64,000 nucleotides of DNA from Vibrio lentus (GTDB taxonomy: Bacteria; Pseudomonadota; Gammaproteobacteria; Enterobacterales; Vibrionaceae). The translations under genes were made by a program, and so were the position numbers. This document shows, in pieces, positions 25,662 through 34,722 of the stretch. The stretch lies in NCBI RefSeq assembly GCF_030409755.1, contig NZ_JAUFQE010000001.1:124001-188000 (forward strand), in the 5' to 3' direction. The notes beneath the pieces were generated by a model. The model had not been told where the DNA came from, did not search any database, and saw only the letters and a program-made list of their open reading frames with translations. The stretch's first letter is position 1. Every line of letters starts with the position of its first letter.

Positions 25662-26921
25662 CTAGCGCGCTAACTTGTGATGAGCTCGCGAAAAGTGACC
25701 CGCACAGAATGCACCCACAATCGATAGTTCACCCGCCAAACATAAAGCAGCACAAACCTCAGCTAAGGCTTGTGATTTACCATTGCCGTGCAGCCCGAGT
25801 AAATCGAGACACGCTTTTTGGCTTGGTAGGCCTGTACCGCCACCGACGGTTCCTAACATCAAGTTAGGAAGCGTTACGCTCGCGTACAAACCACCTTCTT
25901 TGTTGAGCTCCATACGAGTCATACCAATCGCAGACTCAGCAACACACGCCGCGTCTTGGCCGCAAGCAATGTAGAGTGCAGCAAGTGCATTGGCATAATG
26001 AGCATTGATACCAATCGTACCGCTTAGAGCGCCACCGACTGTGGTCATTTGTCCGAACTGCACCATCTTCTCTGGTGTGGTGTGGAGGTACTTAGCGACA
26101 AGCTCAGCAGAGATGTTGACCTCGGCTGTAACCTTTTTACCACGGACACTTCGCAAGGTCTGGGTGTTGGCTTTTTTGTCGCCCGATAAGTTGCCATCAA
26201 GGAAGGCGTGATCGGGTTTCACTGGTGTATGTTCAATGATGTACTCAAATACCGCGTTGGTCGCGATAGTTACCATATTCTGACCAGAAGCGTCTCCGGT
26301 TAGAAATTCAAACACCAAGTAAACATGGTTACCTTCGATGTTGATATTAATGTCGGTAAGTTTGCCGTGCGACGTTGTTGATTCCGCTAAAGCTTTGAAT
26401 TGGTCATATTGGGTCACTGCCCATGCCACAAACTGTCCTGCTTCAACTAACCCTTGGAATGCGAAACCGGGCGTTCGTGTTACGCCTTCATTGAGCAACA
26501 TTGCACTTGCACCACCACAAGCCGTGATCAACTTGGAACCACGGTTGTAAGACGCCACAAGCGCCGCTTCAGTGGTTGCAAGAGGTACTAGGTAATCGCC
26601 TTTAGCAAACAGGCCATTGACTCTTAAAGGGCCAGATATACCAACAGGGACTTTAACGGTGCCAATAAAGTGCTCGATGTTTTTCTCATAAGCTTGAATC
26701 TGGCTTTGAGTATGAGGGTCGAGCAGTTCTTGCTGCGAGTCTGCATTATCGAGAGCAGTCCAACGACGTGTAAGGTTTTTTTCAGTCAGATAAGGGCTCG
26801 GAGTCAGTTTATTCACTGGCTTCTCAAAATGAGGTTCGAGCTTCTTTTCTAATTCGTCTGCGGAGATGTCGCCTCCTAAAATAGAAACATAGTCACGGCG
26901 ATGCAGATTTAGTTTTGGCAT
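25662..26921 (-). CDS. Hydroxymethylglutaryl-CoA reductase
   Basis: 419 residues from the ATG at 26921; an in-frame TTG at 26951 would add ten. Recognisable motifs are VPVGISGPLRVNG (substrate), TEAALVASYNRGSK, GDASGQNMVTIAT (matching the DAMGMN region), the lysine in SGDKKANT, GTVGGGTGLPSQ, and the catalytic histidine near the end (GHFSRAHHKLAR). The motif set is closer to class I (archaeal/eukaryotic) than to class II enzymes. It interconverts HMG-CoA and mevalonate. No other mevalonate-pathway gene is nearby, and Vibrio make isoprenoids by the DXP route, so the physiological role is open. Confidence 0.9.
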   Translation of the reverse strand: MPKLNLHRRDYVSILGGDISADELEKKLEPHFEKPVNKLTPSPYLTEKNLTRRWTALDNADSQQELLDPHTQSQIQAYEKNIEHFIGTVKVPVGISGPLRVNGLFAKGDYLVPLATTEAALVASYNRGSKLITACGGASAMLLNEGVTRTPGFAFQGLVEAGQFVAWAVTQYDQFKALAESTTSHGKLTDININIEGNHVYLVFEFLTGDASGQNMVTIATNAVFEYIIEHTPVKPDHAFLDGNLSGDKKANTQTLRSVRGKKVTAEVNISAELVAKYLHTTPEKMVQFGQMTTVGGALSGTIGINAHYANALAALYIACGQDAACVAESAIGMTRMELNKEGGLYASVTLPNLMLGTVGGGTGLPSQKACLDLLGLHGNGKSQALAEVCAALCLAGELSIVGAFCAGHFSRAHHKLAR

Positions 26922-27107
26922 AAGTAGTACGAAGTAAAGTTTGTGCTGCAAGAATAGTTTGCGCTGATTCTACCGAGTAATAAACCAGAAACAAGCGTCA
27001 GATATAATGAGTTACAGTTTGTGTGCTTATAGATTCAAAAAGCATCAAAAGTGATCGAATCAAACGGATTCAGGGCATAGGAAAAAAACACTAAGTGTGA
27101 GTATAGA

Positions 27108-27428
27108 TCAGATATGGATATCGAGAAGGCTACCGATGGCTTCGTTTTGACGATCAACGACACTCGCGCCAACACGGTTGTAACTGGCACTTTGGGTCAG
27201 TTTTATTAGTGAATCGGTTGAAGATGAAACAGGTTCGGGTTCTTTGTCTTTTAAAGAAAGAGATTTTTCAGGTTCGATTTGGTTAAAGCTAAGATCGCTA
27301 GATTGGGAGAAGTCATTTGATTCGGCAGTGTGCTGAGCGGCTTGGTTCAGTTCAATTGCCGCTTCTTCAGCCATATTGGTTGACTGCTGAATAATGGCAT
27401 AACCTGATTGAATCCCCGAAATCGACAT
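27108..27428 (-). CDS. Small protein with flagellar rod/hook-like termini (106 aa)
   Basis: The N-terminus (SISGIQSGYAIIQQSTNMAEEAAIELNQA) resembles the N-terminal helix of flagellar rod and hook proteins. The C-terminus (SYNRVGASVVDRQNEAIGSLLDIHI) resembles their C-terminal helix, which ends in a similar LGTLLD pattern. The middle is polar, serine-rich and probably disordered. In real rod proteins the two helices pair. No other flagellar genes are nearby. The assignment is by eye and the role unknown. Confidence 0.6.
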   Translation of the reverse strand: MSISGIQSGYAIIQQSTNMAEEAAIELNQAAQHTAESNDFSQSSDLSFNQIEPEKSLSLKDKEPEPVSSSTDSLIKLTQSASYNRVGASVVDRQNEAIGSLLDIHI

Positions 27429-27549
27429 GTCAGAACCTTTGATTGACGTATGGAATGAGTCTAGGTTGACGATATTTTGAGCGCAATGGTGAAGTGGCGT
27501 AATTTACGGTGAAACTGTGTACTTAAGCTAAAATAGTGATCTCTGTCTA

Positions 27550-27711
27550 CTAATTAAACAGATCGTTTAGAGCGTTTAACTCTTCGTCAGTAAGTAGAGA
27601 AGGCTGTTCTGTGTCGATATTACCATCGATTTCACCCTGTAGTGCTTTCAATTGCTGAGGGCTAAGAAGCTGTATCTGTTGCTTAAATGCTTCAAATTGT
27701 TGTGTATTCAT
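27550..27711 (-). CDS. Small acidic hypothetical protein (53 aa)
   Basis: The frame starts MNTQQFEAFKQQIQLLSPQQ and ends LTDEELNALNDLFN. AAGG lies eight bases upstream of the ATG. Two helices separated by a short linker are likely. It shows a weak likeness to the start of IS1595-type transposases, but no longer frame follows. Kept because of start site, codon pattern and isolation in an otherwise empty gap. Confidence 0.5.
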   Translation of the reverse strand: MNTQQFEAFKQQIQLLSPQQLKALQGEIDGNIDTEQPSLLTDEELNALNDLFN

Positions 27712-28045
27712 AGTGTGACCTTAGTTCAAATCCATATGCTCTATTGAGCATAGACTACCGGTACAAGAAATCAACCAACATTAAATGAATATTAAAAGAT
27801 GTTTGAAGGTTCTTGAAACTAAGACAACTATAAATTGCTCTGGTTGTTTTTTGTCCGAGAATTGTCAGGCAAAGTTAACGCTTGGTTAATCAAAGTCAGA
27901 AAATTCCTACAAAGTAAAAACTCTCTGATCCCTTACCAGTCGGGGCGTGCAGTTGGTTTACTATACCTACTTATAGGTATTGGTATAATAAACTATACAT
28001 ATAGCTATTGATCATTATGCATTCAACTTATGTATCTTTTTGTTT
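27712..28045. other. AT-rich intergenic stretch
   Basis: 334 bases between two leftward genes. It contains a small hairpin ATACCTA / TAGGTAT (27963-27969, 27974-27980) without a T-run, and promoter-like AT-rich DNA. Nothing else was recognised. Confidence 0.45.
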
Positions 28046-30256
28046 TTACAGTACTTTATCTTTTGGTGTTAAATTTGACTTGTCGAGAGGCTTTTCTATG
28101 TTCACTTTAACGGCAAATTTGGTGGCCAAAGTGTGTAGTTCTGGAAGCATTCGATAGATCAAGTGCAATTGTTGTAGGACCATCCTTACAGAGTTCTCGT
28201 CTTCCTCTCTCCACTCACTTAAACGTTTATCAAGCTCAGGATCGTAAGCATTTTTGACTTCGCATTGCTCACAATGAGAATACAGCTGGTCGTTGAGCGC
28301 ATCCAAGTGCTCGTGTATCACTCTATGGGCGTCCAACACCAGTTTGTGTGTCGCTTCATCATCAATACGCGTTCTGTGAGCGCCAAGTGCAGAGATATAG
28401 CTAAGCAAGGCGTGGTTTAGAGTAAGAAAGCGGAAACTTTCGTCTTCAGACGTTCGATACTTACCGGGTTCAACTAGCATACTACTGATCGCGACAGTTA
28501 GATTGGCGTCGTTATTATGTGCGCTTCGACGAGCAATACGGTAGTTGAGGTTGTCTTTTTTGCCCACACGATATTGGCCAATGATCTGAGCCAGATAGTT
28601 CTTATTGGAATCGAGTGCATCCGCCATGACTTTGTGCAATCGTTTTGATTGCCAATCTGGTAATACGTAGATCACGGCAAGTACTGCGAGAGCACACCCA
28701 ATAAAGGTATCAGCGAGCCTTGGCAAGACGACGGCATAACCTTCGCCGAGTTGGTTAAAGCAGAACAGCACCAACAAGGTGATAAAGCCGGTTGCGAAGC
28801 CGTAGTTATTAATGCGGAACGCAAAGAACATCACGCCACTGATCACGATGAAGACTAGCTGGCTCTCTTGCGAGGGGAAGAAAGTAAGCAATGGAACCCC
28901 AATCAATAAGCCTGCCACAGTGCCTATTACACGAGCAGTAAGCTTTTGACGAGTGGCACTGTAGTTCGGCTGACACACAAATAGCGTGGTCAGCAAAATC
29001 CAATAACCGCGTTCAATGTTAAAGCCTTGGATGATGCCGTAACCGAGCGTAAGAGTGATAGCCATACGAATCGCGTGCCTAAATAGCATTGAATCGGTAT
29101 GAAGGTTGGCTCTGATTTTTTGCCACATCGCTGTCAAAGTATGTGGGTTGGTATCGTCTAAGACACCTTCTTCTAATTTCTCTGCATCAGGGTTACTGAT
29201 ATTCGATAGCTGTTTTTCAACGGTGGCGAGGTTATTGAACAGATAATTCAATTGGTTTAGCAGTGGTTTCCATTCCGGCTTATTCTGTTCCTGAAGATGG
29301 TTAAGTGAAGACATTAACTCATCCAGCGCGAGTACAGATTTATCACCATGTTGATATTCAGCGCCGACTTTAAGTGAACTTGCGACTTCTTTACACGCCG
29401 TTGCTTGTGCTTCTAGTAGATATTTAAAACGGAACAGCACATCAGAACGTTCAAAGTGTTTTGCCAGTTCTTGGTAGCGATAGTGGCTAGAGCTCACGCG
29501 TTCATGAATATCTTGCGCGATGAAATAGGTGTTTAGGAATCGGTCACTCGGGCCGTCGATGTGCCCGCGTTTAGAGCGGTTAAGCAGAGTCGCTTTACAC
29601 ATGTTAAGTGCATTAACCGTGCTGGCATTCAATTTCGCTTCAATGATGCGGTGAGGCTGAGGAACAAGGTCAGACACCGGATAGAATAATTCAGCCTTAG
29701 AACCCATGTAGGTGCCGATTTGGTCAAACACGGTTGCAAGGTTTTGCTGTACAGGTTGCATTGGCCACACTATCTGCCAAATCATCGACATGAAATAGTA
29801 CCAAGCAGCGCCAGTTAACAGTAGAAGCGGTTGAAACCAAAGGTTAGTGCTTTCGTGCGCACCCAACATGGTATAAATGGCGACAAGTAATGAGCCAAAC
29901 GCGATACTCGCGTATTTAGGACCAATCGCACCAAGCATGATGAACGAGAATGTTGAGGCAAAAAGACCTAATGCAAATAGCCAAGGTGTGTCGAACAACA
30001 ACTCAATAGAAAAGGCGGCGATTGCAAAACAGATGAAGGTGAGTGTGAGTGCTTTTAAGCGGCCTGTAAAACTGTCGTCACTTTCAGCCAGTGCGGCAGC
30101 AATAACCCCTAAGATCAACGGTGTGATCAGCGTGTTTTGTCCATAATACCAAGCAGGAACCACAACACCGAGTAGAGTGATGAGAATTAATACACTGTAA
30201 TTTATGGTTTTATTCGCCCAATAGAGGCGTAATCTGGCTGAAAAGTCCACAGTCAC
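28046..30256 (-). CDS. yccS: YccS/YhfK-family inner membrane protein (FUSC-like)
   Basis: 736 residues, starting at GTG. Two blocks of membrane segments (about residues 20-165 and 395-525) are each followed by a long cytoplasmic region, the usual FUSC-type layout. The N-terminus matches E. coli YccS closely (for example LGVIAAALAESDDSFTGRLKAL and LLVAIYTMLGAH). The transported compound is not established. It is divergent from helD. Confidence 0.88.
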   Translation of the reverse strand: MTVDFSARLRLYWANKTINYSVLILITLLGVVVPAWYYGQNTLITPLILGVIAAALAESDDSFTGRLKALTLTFICFAIAAFSIELLFDTPWLFALGLFASTFSFIMLGAIGPKYASIAFGSLLVAIYTMLGAHESTNLWFQPLLLLTGAAWYYFMSMIWQIVWPMQPVQQNLATVFDQIGTYMGSKAELFYPVSDLVPQPHRIIEAKLNASTVNALNMCKATLLNRSKRGHIDGPSDRFLNTYFIAQDIHERVSSSHYRYQELAKHFERSDVLFRFKYLLEAQATACKEVASSLKVGAEYQHGDKSVLALDELMSSLNHLQEQNKPEWKPLLNQLNYLFNNLATVEKQLSNISNPDAEKLEEGVLDDTNPHTLTAMWQKIRANLHTDSMLFRHAIRMAITLTLGYGIIQGFNIERGYWILLTTLFVCQPNYSATRQKLTARVIGTVAGLLIGVPLLTFFPSQESQLVFIVISGVMFFAFRINNYGFATGFITLLVLFCFNQLGEGYAVVLPRLADTFIGCALAVLAVIYVLPDWQSKRLHKVMADALDSNKNYLAQIIGQYRVGKKDNLNYRIARRSAHNNDANLTVAISSMLVEPGKYRTSEDESFRFLTLNHALLSYISALGAHRTRIDDEATHKLVLDAHRVIHEHLDALNDQLYSHCEQCEVKNAYDPELDKRLSEWREEDENSVRMVLQQLHLIYRMLPELHTLATKFAVKVNIEKPLDKSNLTPKDKVL

Positions 30257-30427
30257 TCGCTTGACACACTAAAACCATAATCCTAACAGAAATCAAGCAC
30301 AAGAATTTGATACTTATCCATAATTGCCCTTAGGTGGTCATGAAAGCGTCGATAAGATGAGAGACATTATTAATTCTCACAACATCATGATATAAATTCA
30401 ATATTCCCAATAAGAGAGCACGCTCCA

Positions 30428-32503
30428 ATGCAGCTAAGCGCTAACAAGACTGCACAGTTTTTTATCCAAAATGAATATCATCAGGTAGAACTTGATGGTC
30501 CACGTCTACTGTTGTCTTCAGTTGGCAGTGAAGAACGTATCCCGTTTACTATTTGGAGTGGCAAGATCGCAATAAAGCGCGGCTTGTTTTGGGGATCGTT
30601 GCAGTTTTTTGCCAATCAACAAGATGGCAAACAGCGTAGCTGGTTAGTACAAGGTCTACCTTGGGAGCAATGCCGTCAATTTGCGCGAGCATCGGTTGCC
30701 GCGTATCAAAAATGGCACGACACACAATGTGAACAGTTGGCTGAGCACGTTCCTCAATGGGAAGCTGAATTGACACGTCTTGAGCAACTTCCTGCCTTTC
30801 TTCCTCACTCTAAAGTGAATGTCTGGGTCGATATGGTCAATTCTGGTTTAGAAAACATGAATATGACTTTGGAAGAAGCCGCTCAGCGCATGCCCAAACG
30901 CGTTGCGAGAATGCAGCCATGGCTATCTGAAACCGAGATTAAGCAAGCTGACCGAAACCAGCAATGGCTAGAGACTGAAAGAAAGAACTGGGAAGTGTTG
31001 TTTGCTCAATGTGAGTCGTCTCCATTGAACTTGTCACAGCAATATGCGGTTTTGATGAACGATGACCATAACTTGATTCTTGCGGGTGCTGGCTCGGGAA
31101 AAACCAGTGTTCTGACAGCGCGTGTCGCGTACTTATTGCAAAGCCATCAAGCGCAAGCTGAAGAGTTATTGTTGCTTGCCTTTGGTCGCGAAGCGGCTCA
31201 AGAAATGAAACAACGCCTCGACAGTAAAATTGGTTTGTCAGCAGAGAAGGTGCAAGTTAATACTTTCCATCAGTTAGGTTTGAAGATCCTAAATCAGGTT
31301 GAAACCGAACGTGTTGTTATCTCTCCTTTAGCCTTGGATGATAATCAACGCCAAGCGTGGTGCATTGATTGGCTGAAAAAACATTGGATGACGCCAACCA
31401 ACTTCAAGCGTTGGCAAAAACACTTATCTAAATGGCCAATCGCCTATTTAACAGGTGATGATGAACTCGGAAGCCACGTTTCAAACCTGAAGCTTATAGG
31501 TTGGCTAGAGAAACAGCTTGAGCAGTTGAATGCATCAGGTTTATCGAAGAAAGAAGTGCAACAGCAGCTTATCGATCATAGAGACTACACGCGTCTTAAT
31601 AGTGAATTATCACTGTGTTGGCCTTGTGTTACCGCGTGGCAAAAAGCGTTAAAAGAAGAGAATCATATCGACTTCTCGACCATGATCAGCCGTGCGACTC
31701 AATATGTCGAGAAGGGCAAGTTTGTCTCTCCTTGGAAGTTCATCATGATCGATGAATATCAAGATATCTCGCCAGACCGTTTAGCCTTGGTTGAAGCCTT
31801 GTGTAATCAATCTAAAGCCGAGCATCAAGCTTCTATTTTTGCCGTGGGTGATGACTGGCAGTCTATTTATCAATTTGCTGGAGCGGATGTTGATTTAACG
31901 ACCGGCTTTAAAGACAGGTTTGAAAGTTCGACGATCCACCACCTCGATACCACTTATCGATTTAACAATCAGTTAGGTGCGGTTGCGAATCGCTTTGTGC
32001 AAGAAAACCCGATTCAATTGCCAAAAGAACTGAACAGCTTCAAGCAACAAAAACAGAAGGCGGTTTACAGTACCTCAAGCAAAGATATTGAGAAGATCCT
32101 CGATCAGCTGAACCGACAAGCAAAAGGCAAAGCCAACAAGTCTGTCATGCTGCTTGGGCGCAATCACTATCACAAGCCAGAGCTACTGGAAGACTGGAAA
32201 AAGATCTTCACATCCATTGACCTGAAATTCATGACTTGTCATGCGAGTAAGGGTAAAGAAGCGGATTTTGTGATTATACTTTGTGTAGACGAAGGTCAAT
32301 TCCCAGCGAAGAAGAAGCAACTCCATATTGATGGTGCTTTGACGGAATCGTCAGATGTCTTCCCTTATGCGGAAGAGCGACGTTTGTTTTACGTGGCAAT
32401 GACGCGAGCAAAAGAGAAAGTATGGATCACGCACAGCGGTGACGGTTCTGGCTTTGTGCAGGAGCTGCATGGTTCTGATTACCCCGTCGTTCGTAAAAAG
32501 TGA
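30428..32503 (+). CDS. helD: DNA helicase IV
   Basis: 691 residues, like E. coli HelD (684). Superfamily 1 UvrD/Rep motifs are in order: Walker A LAGAGSGKTSVL (about residue 218), motif Ia with LAFGREAAQEM, motif II IMIDEYQDISPDRL (about 441), GDDWQSIYQFAGAD as motif III, TCHASKGKEADFV as motif V and FYVAMTRAKEKVW as motif VI. The N-terminal 200 residues are the HelD-specific part. It unwinds DNA 3' to 5' in repair and recombination. Single gene, divergent from yccS. Confidence 0.92.
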   Translation: MQLSANKTAQFFIQNEYHQVELDGPRLLLSSVGSEERIPFTIWSGKIAIKRGLFWGSLQFFANQQDGKQRSWLVQGLPWEQCRQFARASVAAYQKWHDTQCEQLAEHVPQWEAELTRLEQLPAFLPHSKVNVWVDMVNSGLENMNMTLEEAAQRMPKRVARMQPWLSETEIKQADRNQQWLETERKNWEVLFAQCESSPLNLSQQYAVLMNDDHNLILAGAGSGKTSVLTARVAYLLQSHQAQAEELLLLAFGREAAQEMKQRLDSKIGLSAEKVQVNTFHQLGLKILNQVETERVVISPLALDDNQRQAWCIDWLKKHWMTPTNFKRWQKHLSKWPIAYLTGDDELGSHVSNLKLIGWLEKQLEQLNASGLSKKEVQQQLIDHRDYTRLNSELSLCWPCVTAWQKALKEENHIDFSTMISRATQYVEKGKFVSPWKFIMIDEYQDISPDRLALVEALCNQSKAEHQASIFAVGDDWQSIYQFAGADVDLTTGFKDRFESSTIHHLDTTYRFNNQLGAVANRFVQENPIQLPKELNSFKQQKQKAVYSTSSKDIEKILDQLNRQAKGKANKSVMLLGRNHYHKPELLEDWKKIFTSIDLKFMTCHASKGKEADFVIILCVDEGQFPAKKKQLHIDGALTESSDVFPYAEERRLFYVAMTRAKEKVWITHSGDGSGFVQELHGSDYPVVRKK

Positions 32504-32613
32504 TGTCAATTGACGTAACTGTCTAAGATTAGAGCTTCCAGCCCGCTACCTATTCTAATTAGGGCGTAAGCTATTATCATTAGGAAAAAGCTATACAGCA
32601 GAAGGAATTTGCT

Positions 32614-32964
32614 ATGGAACACGGCTCTATTAACTACATTGAATTTGCTGCGAAAGACATCGCTGCAACTAAGGCGTTTTTCAGCCAAGTGTTTGGTTGG
32701 GTCTTCGAAGATTATGGCCCCGAGTATTCAGCTTTTGAAGCTAAAGGCTTAATGGGCGGTTTCTATTTAGCGGATCTTGCGTCTAATGCTGAAAGTGGTG
32801 CAGCGCTGATGGTTTTTTATAGCGAAGATCTTGAGCAAACTGAGCGTGATGTTATTGCTGCTGGTGGCAAGATTAACCGTGAGATATTTAGCTTTCCCGG
32901 TGGACGACGTTTCCATTTCCTTGAACCGAGTGGCAATGAGATGGCTGTGTGGAGTGACAAGTAG
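32614..32964 (+). CDS. VOC-superfamily (glyoxalase-like) protein
   Basis: 116 residues. It contains one VOC unit: INYIEFAAKDIAATKAFFSQVFGW at the start and FHFLEPSGNEMAVWS at the end, where a metal-binding glutamate often lies in the EM position. The usual N-terminal metal histidine is replaced by glutamate (YIEFAAKD). Such small proteins dimerise to make two metal sites; substrate unknown. mgsA, which makes methylglyoxal, is the convergent neighbour, but a link is only suggestive. Confidence 0.82.
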   Translation: MEHGSINYIEFAAKDIAATKAFFSQVFGWVFEDYGPEYSAFEAKGLMGGFYLADLASNAESGAALMVFYSEDLEQTERDVIAAGGKINREIFSFPGGRRFHFLEPSGNEMAVWSDK

Positions 32965-33020
32965 AGGAACCCACTGCACTGTCTATGATTGAATTGTTTA
33001 ATGTCTGAAAAACGAGACAT

Positions 33021-33050
33021 AAAAAGCCTGCGATAAAATGCAGGCTTTTT
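33021..33050. terminator. Bidirectional terminator
   Basis: 10-bp stem AAAAAGCCTG / CAGGCTTTTT with a 10-base loop, between the VOC gene and convergent mgsA. Confidence 0.88.
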
Positions 33051-33084
33051 AGTCTGTTCAGTAGAGAGCACATTTAACGTGCGA

Positions 33085-33540
33085 TTACGTGCGCTCAGCT
33101 AGATATGCTTCGTAGTCTGGGATCTCGATGACCACTTCTTCTTCAAGCAGTGAAGAGTTAAATAAGAAGTTAGCGGTAGCGCGGTTGGTTGCCACTGGGA
33201 TGTTCCAAACACTTGCGATACGAAGCAATGCTTTTACGTCCGGGTCGTGTGGTACGGCATTCAATGGATCCCAGAAGAAAATCATCATATCGATTTTGCC
33301 TTCAGAGATAAGCGCACCCAGTTGTTGGTCACCGCCCATAGGGCCGCTAATCATGCTCTTAATCGCTAAGCCTGTTTCTTTACTGAGTAGAGAACCCGTC
33401 GTGCCCGTTGCATAAAGGAAGTGCTTTTGTAGTTTTTCTTTGTTCTCTTTGACCCATCTTAGTAGCTCAGGTTTGAAATGGTCATGAGCGACCAAAGCGA
33501 TATTCTTATGCGTTGGCATAGTACGCGTTGTTTTTTGCAT
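33085..33540 (-). CDS. mgsA: Methylglyoxal synthase
   Basis: 151 residues, the same length as E. coli MgsA. Key features are [17 protein letters not shown] (N-terminal binding loop), [14 protein letters not shown] (phosphate binding), and the catalytic region [22 protein letters not shown] with its aspartate, followed by [20 protein letters not shown]. It converts dihydroxyacetone phosphate to methylglyoxal and phosphate, an overflow route in glycolysis. Confidence 0.96.
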   Translation of the reverse strand: MQKTTRTMPTHKNIALVAHDHFKPELLRWVKENKEKLQKHFLYATGTTGSLLSKETGLAIKSMISGPMGGDQQLGALISEGKIDMMIFFWDPLNAVPHDPDVKALLRIASVWNIPVATNRATANFLFNSSLLEEEVVIEIPDYEAYLAERT

Positions 33541-33600
33541 GAATGTTCCCTAAATGATTGTTTCGTTTTTATTGTTTTGAGTTCTTCAGCCAATATAGCA

Positions 33601-34629
33601 CTAAGGATTCACACTGAATACCGGACGAAACTCAGAAGGTGACAATGAGTCGGCGATAATTTGATCTTTGAGCGTTGCAGGTGTCAGTGCTTCGATAGTG
33701 GGTGCACTGTGTATCTCATATGGTTGATCGCGTAAGTAACTGACGGCTTGTTTAACGGATAATCGACCTTGTTCAACCATTTTGTCTGTTGGTGCAAACA
33801 ACACCTTGTTACGTAGTAACCCTCGATAAGTTCCATGACTCAAGTAACTTGAGATCAAACCTATTTCTTCGGTTTTTCCTGCCGCTCTCAATTCACTAAT
33901 CGCCGCTTCGATTGCGACAGCACTGCCAACAATATATTGAATATCAGGCTCATCAATCACTTGTTGCACAAGGTTTCTTTGCAGTTCTTTATCGTTATCT
34001 GCCCAGTAACTGACCTCAATTTCCACGTCGCTCGACTTTATTGCGTCATAGAACCCTAATGCGACAGGCTTTGTGCCTCCACTAGACTGAGGGCCGAGAA
34101 GCAGGGCGATGGGTGTTTTCCCAGAACCTTTTGGATGCCGTTTAGCTAGAAACTCACCGACTTGAAATCCCATCTCATACCAATCAACACCGACAGTACC
34201 TTTTAGAACTTTTTGCTGTTCTTTACTGACTGTTAGTTCATTGACAGTGGCGAAGACGGGTGTATTCCCAACCCAATCAGAGAGATTATCGTGATAAGCA
34301 TCAGGAGATACAGTGCCTAATATAATGGCGTCAGCACCCCATTTAGTACAAAGCACAAGCTGAGAGGCTTGCTTACCAATGTTTGGGTATCCGCCTGCTT
34401 CTAATACTCTTAATTCAACCTGCTGCTTTTCCGCCTCAGAGACCATGCCGTAATTGACCGATAGCCAATATGAATCTTTTAGGTGTGGATAAATGGCGCA
34501 GATTTTCTCTTTGTTAGGTTTAGATCCTGACGTTTTTTCTGAGTTCATTGGGTCATCGGCATGTGCTGAAGAAGCCATGATAGCCAGTAACGAAAGAAGA
34601 CATTTAGAAGCAAAGGGTTTAGATAGCAT
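33601..34629 (-). CDS. torT: TorT periplasmic TMAO-binding sensor protein
   Basis: 342 residues with a Sec signal (about 1-25, ASSAHA). The mature part is a periplasmic binding-protein fold; the TorT likeness is in YPHLKDSYWLSVNYGMV, QLVLCTKWGADAIILG and LGPQSSGGTKPVALGFYDAI. TorT binds trimethylamine N-oxide and passes the signal to the sensor kinase TorS, whose gene is divergent and only 93 bases away. The two promoters therefore share one short region. Confidence 0.9.
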   Translation of the reverse strand: MLSKPFASKCLLSLLAIMASSAHADDPMNSEKTSGSKPNKEKICAIYPHLKDSYWLSVNYGMVSEAEKQQVELRVLEAGGYPNIGKQASQLVLCTKWGADAIILGTVSPDAYHDNLSDWVGNTPVFATVNELTVSKEQQKVLKGTVGVDWYEMGFQVGEFLAKRHPKGSGKTPIALLLGPQSSGGTKPVALGFYDAIKSSDVEIEVSYWADNDKELQRNLVQQVIDEPDIQYIVGSAVAIEAAISELRAAGKTEEIGLISSYLSHGTYRGLLRNKVLFAPTDKMVEQGRLSVKQAVSYLRDQPYEIHSAPTIEALTPATLKDQIIADSLSPSEFRPVFSVNP

Positions 34630-34722
34630 GAATTGCCGTTTTATTGGTTTTAGATAAGAAACACTGCAAAATATAGCGTATTCTGCATGGGTAAAGAAGA
34701 ACGTTTTTAAGGTTTAGGGTAT

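Noticed and set aside
27963..27980. Hairpin downstream of yccS as its terminator
   Set aside because: Only seven base pairs and no T-run on the strand of yccS.
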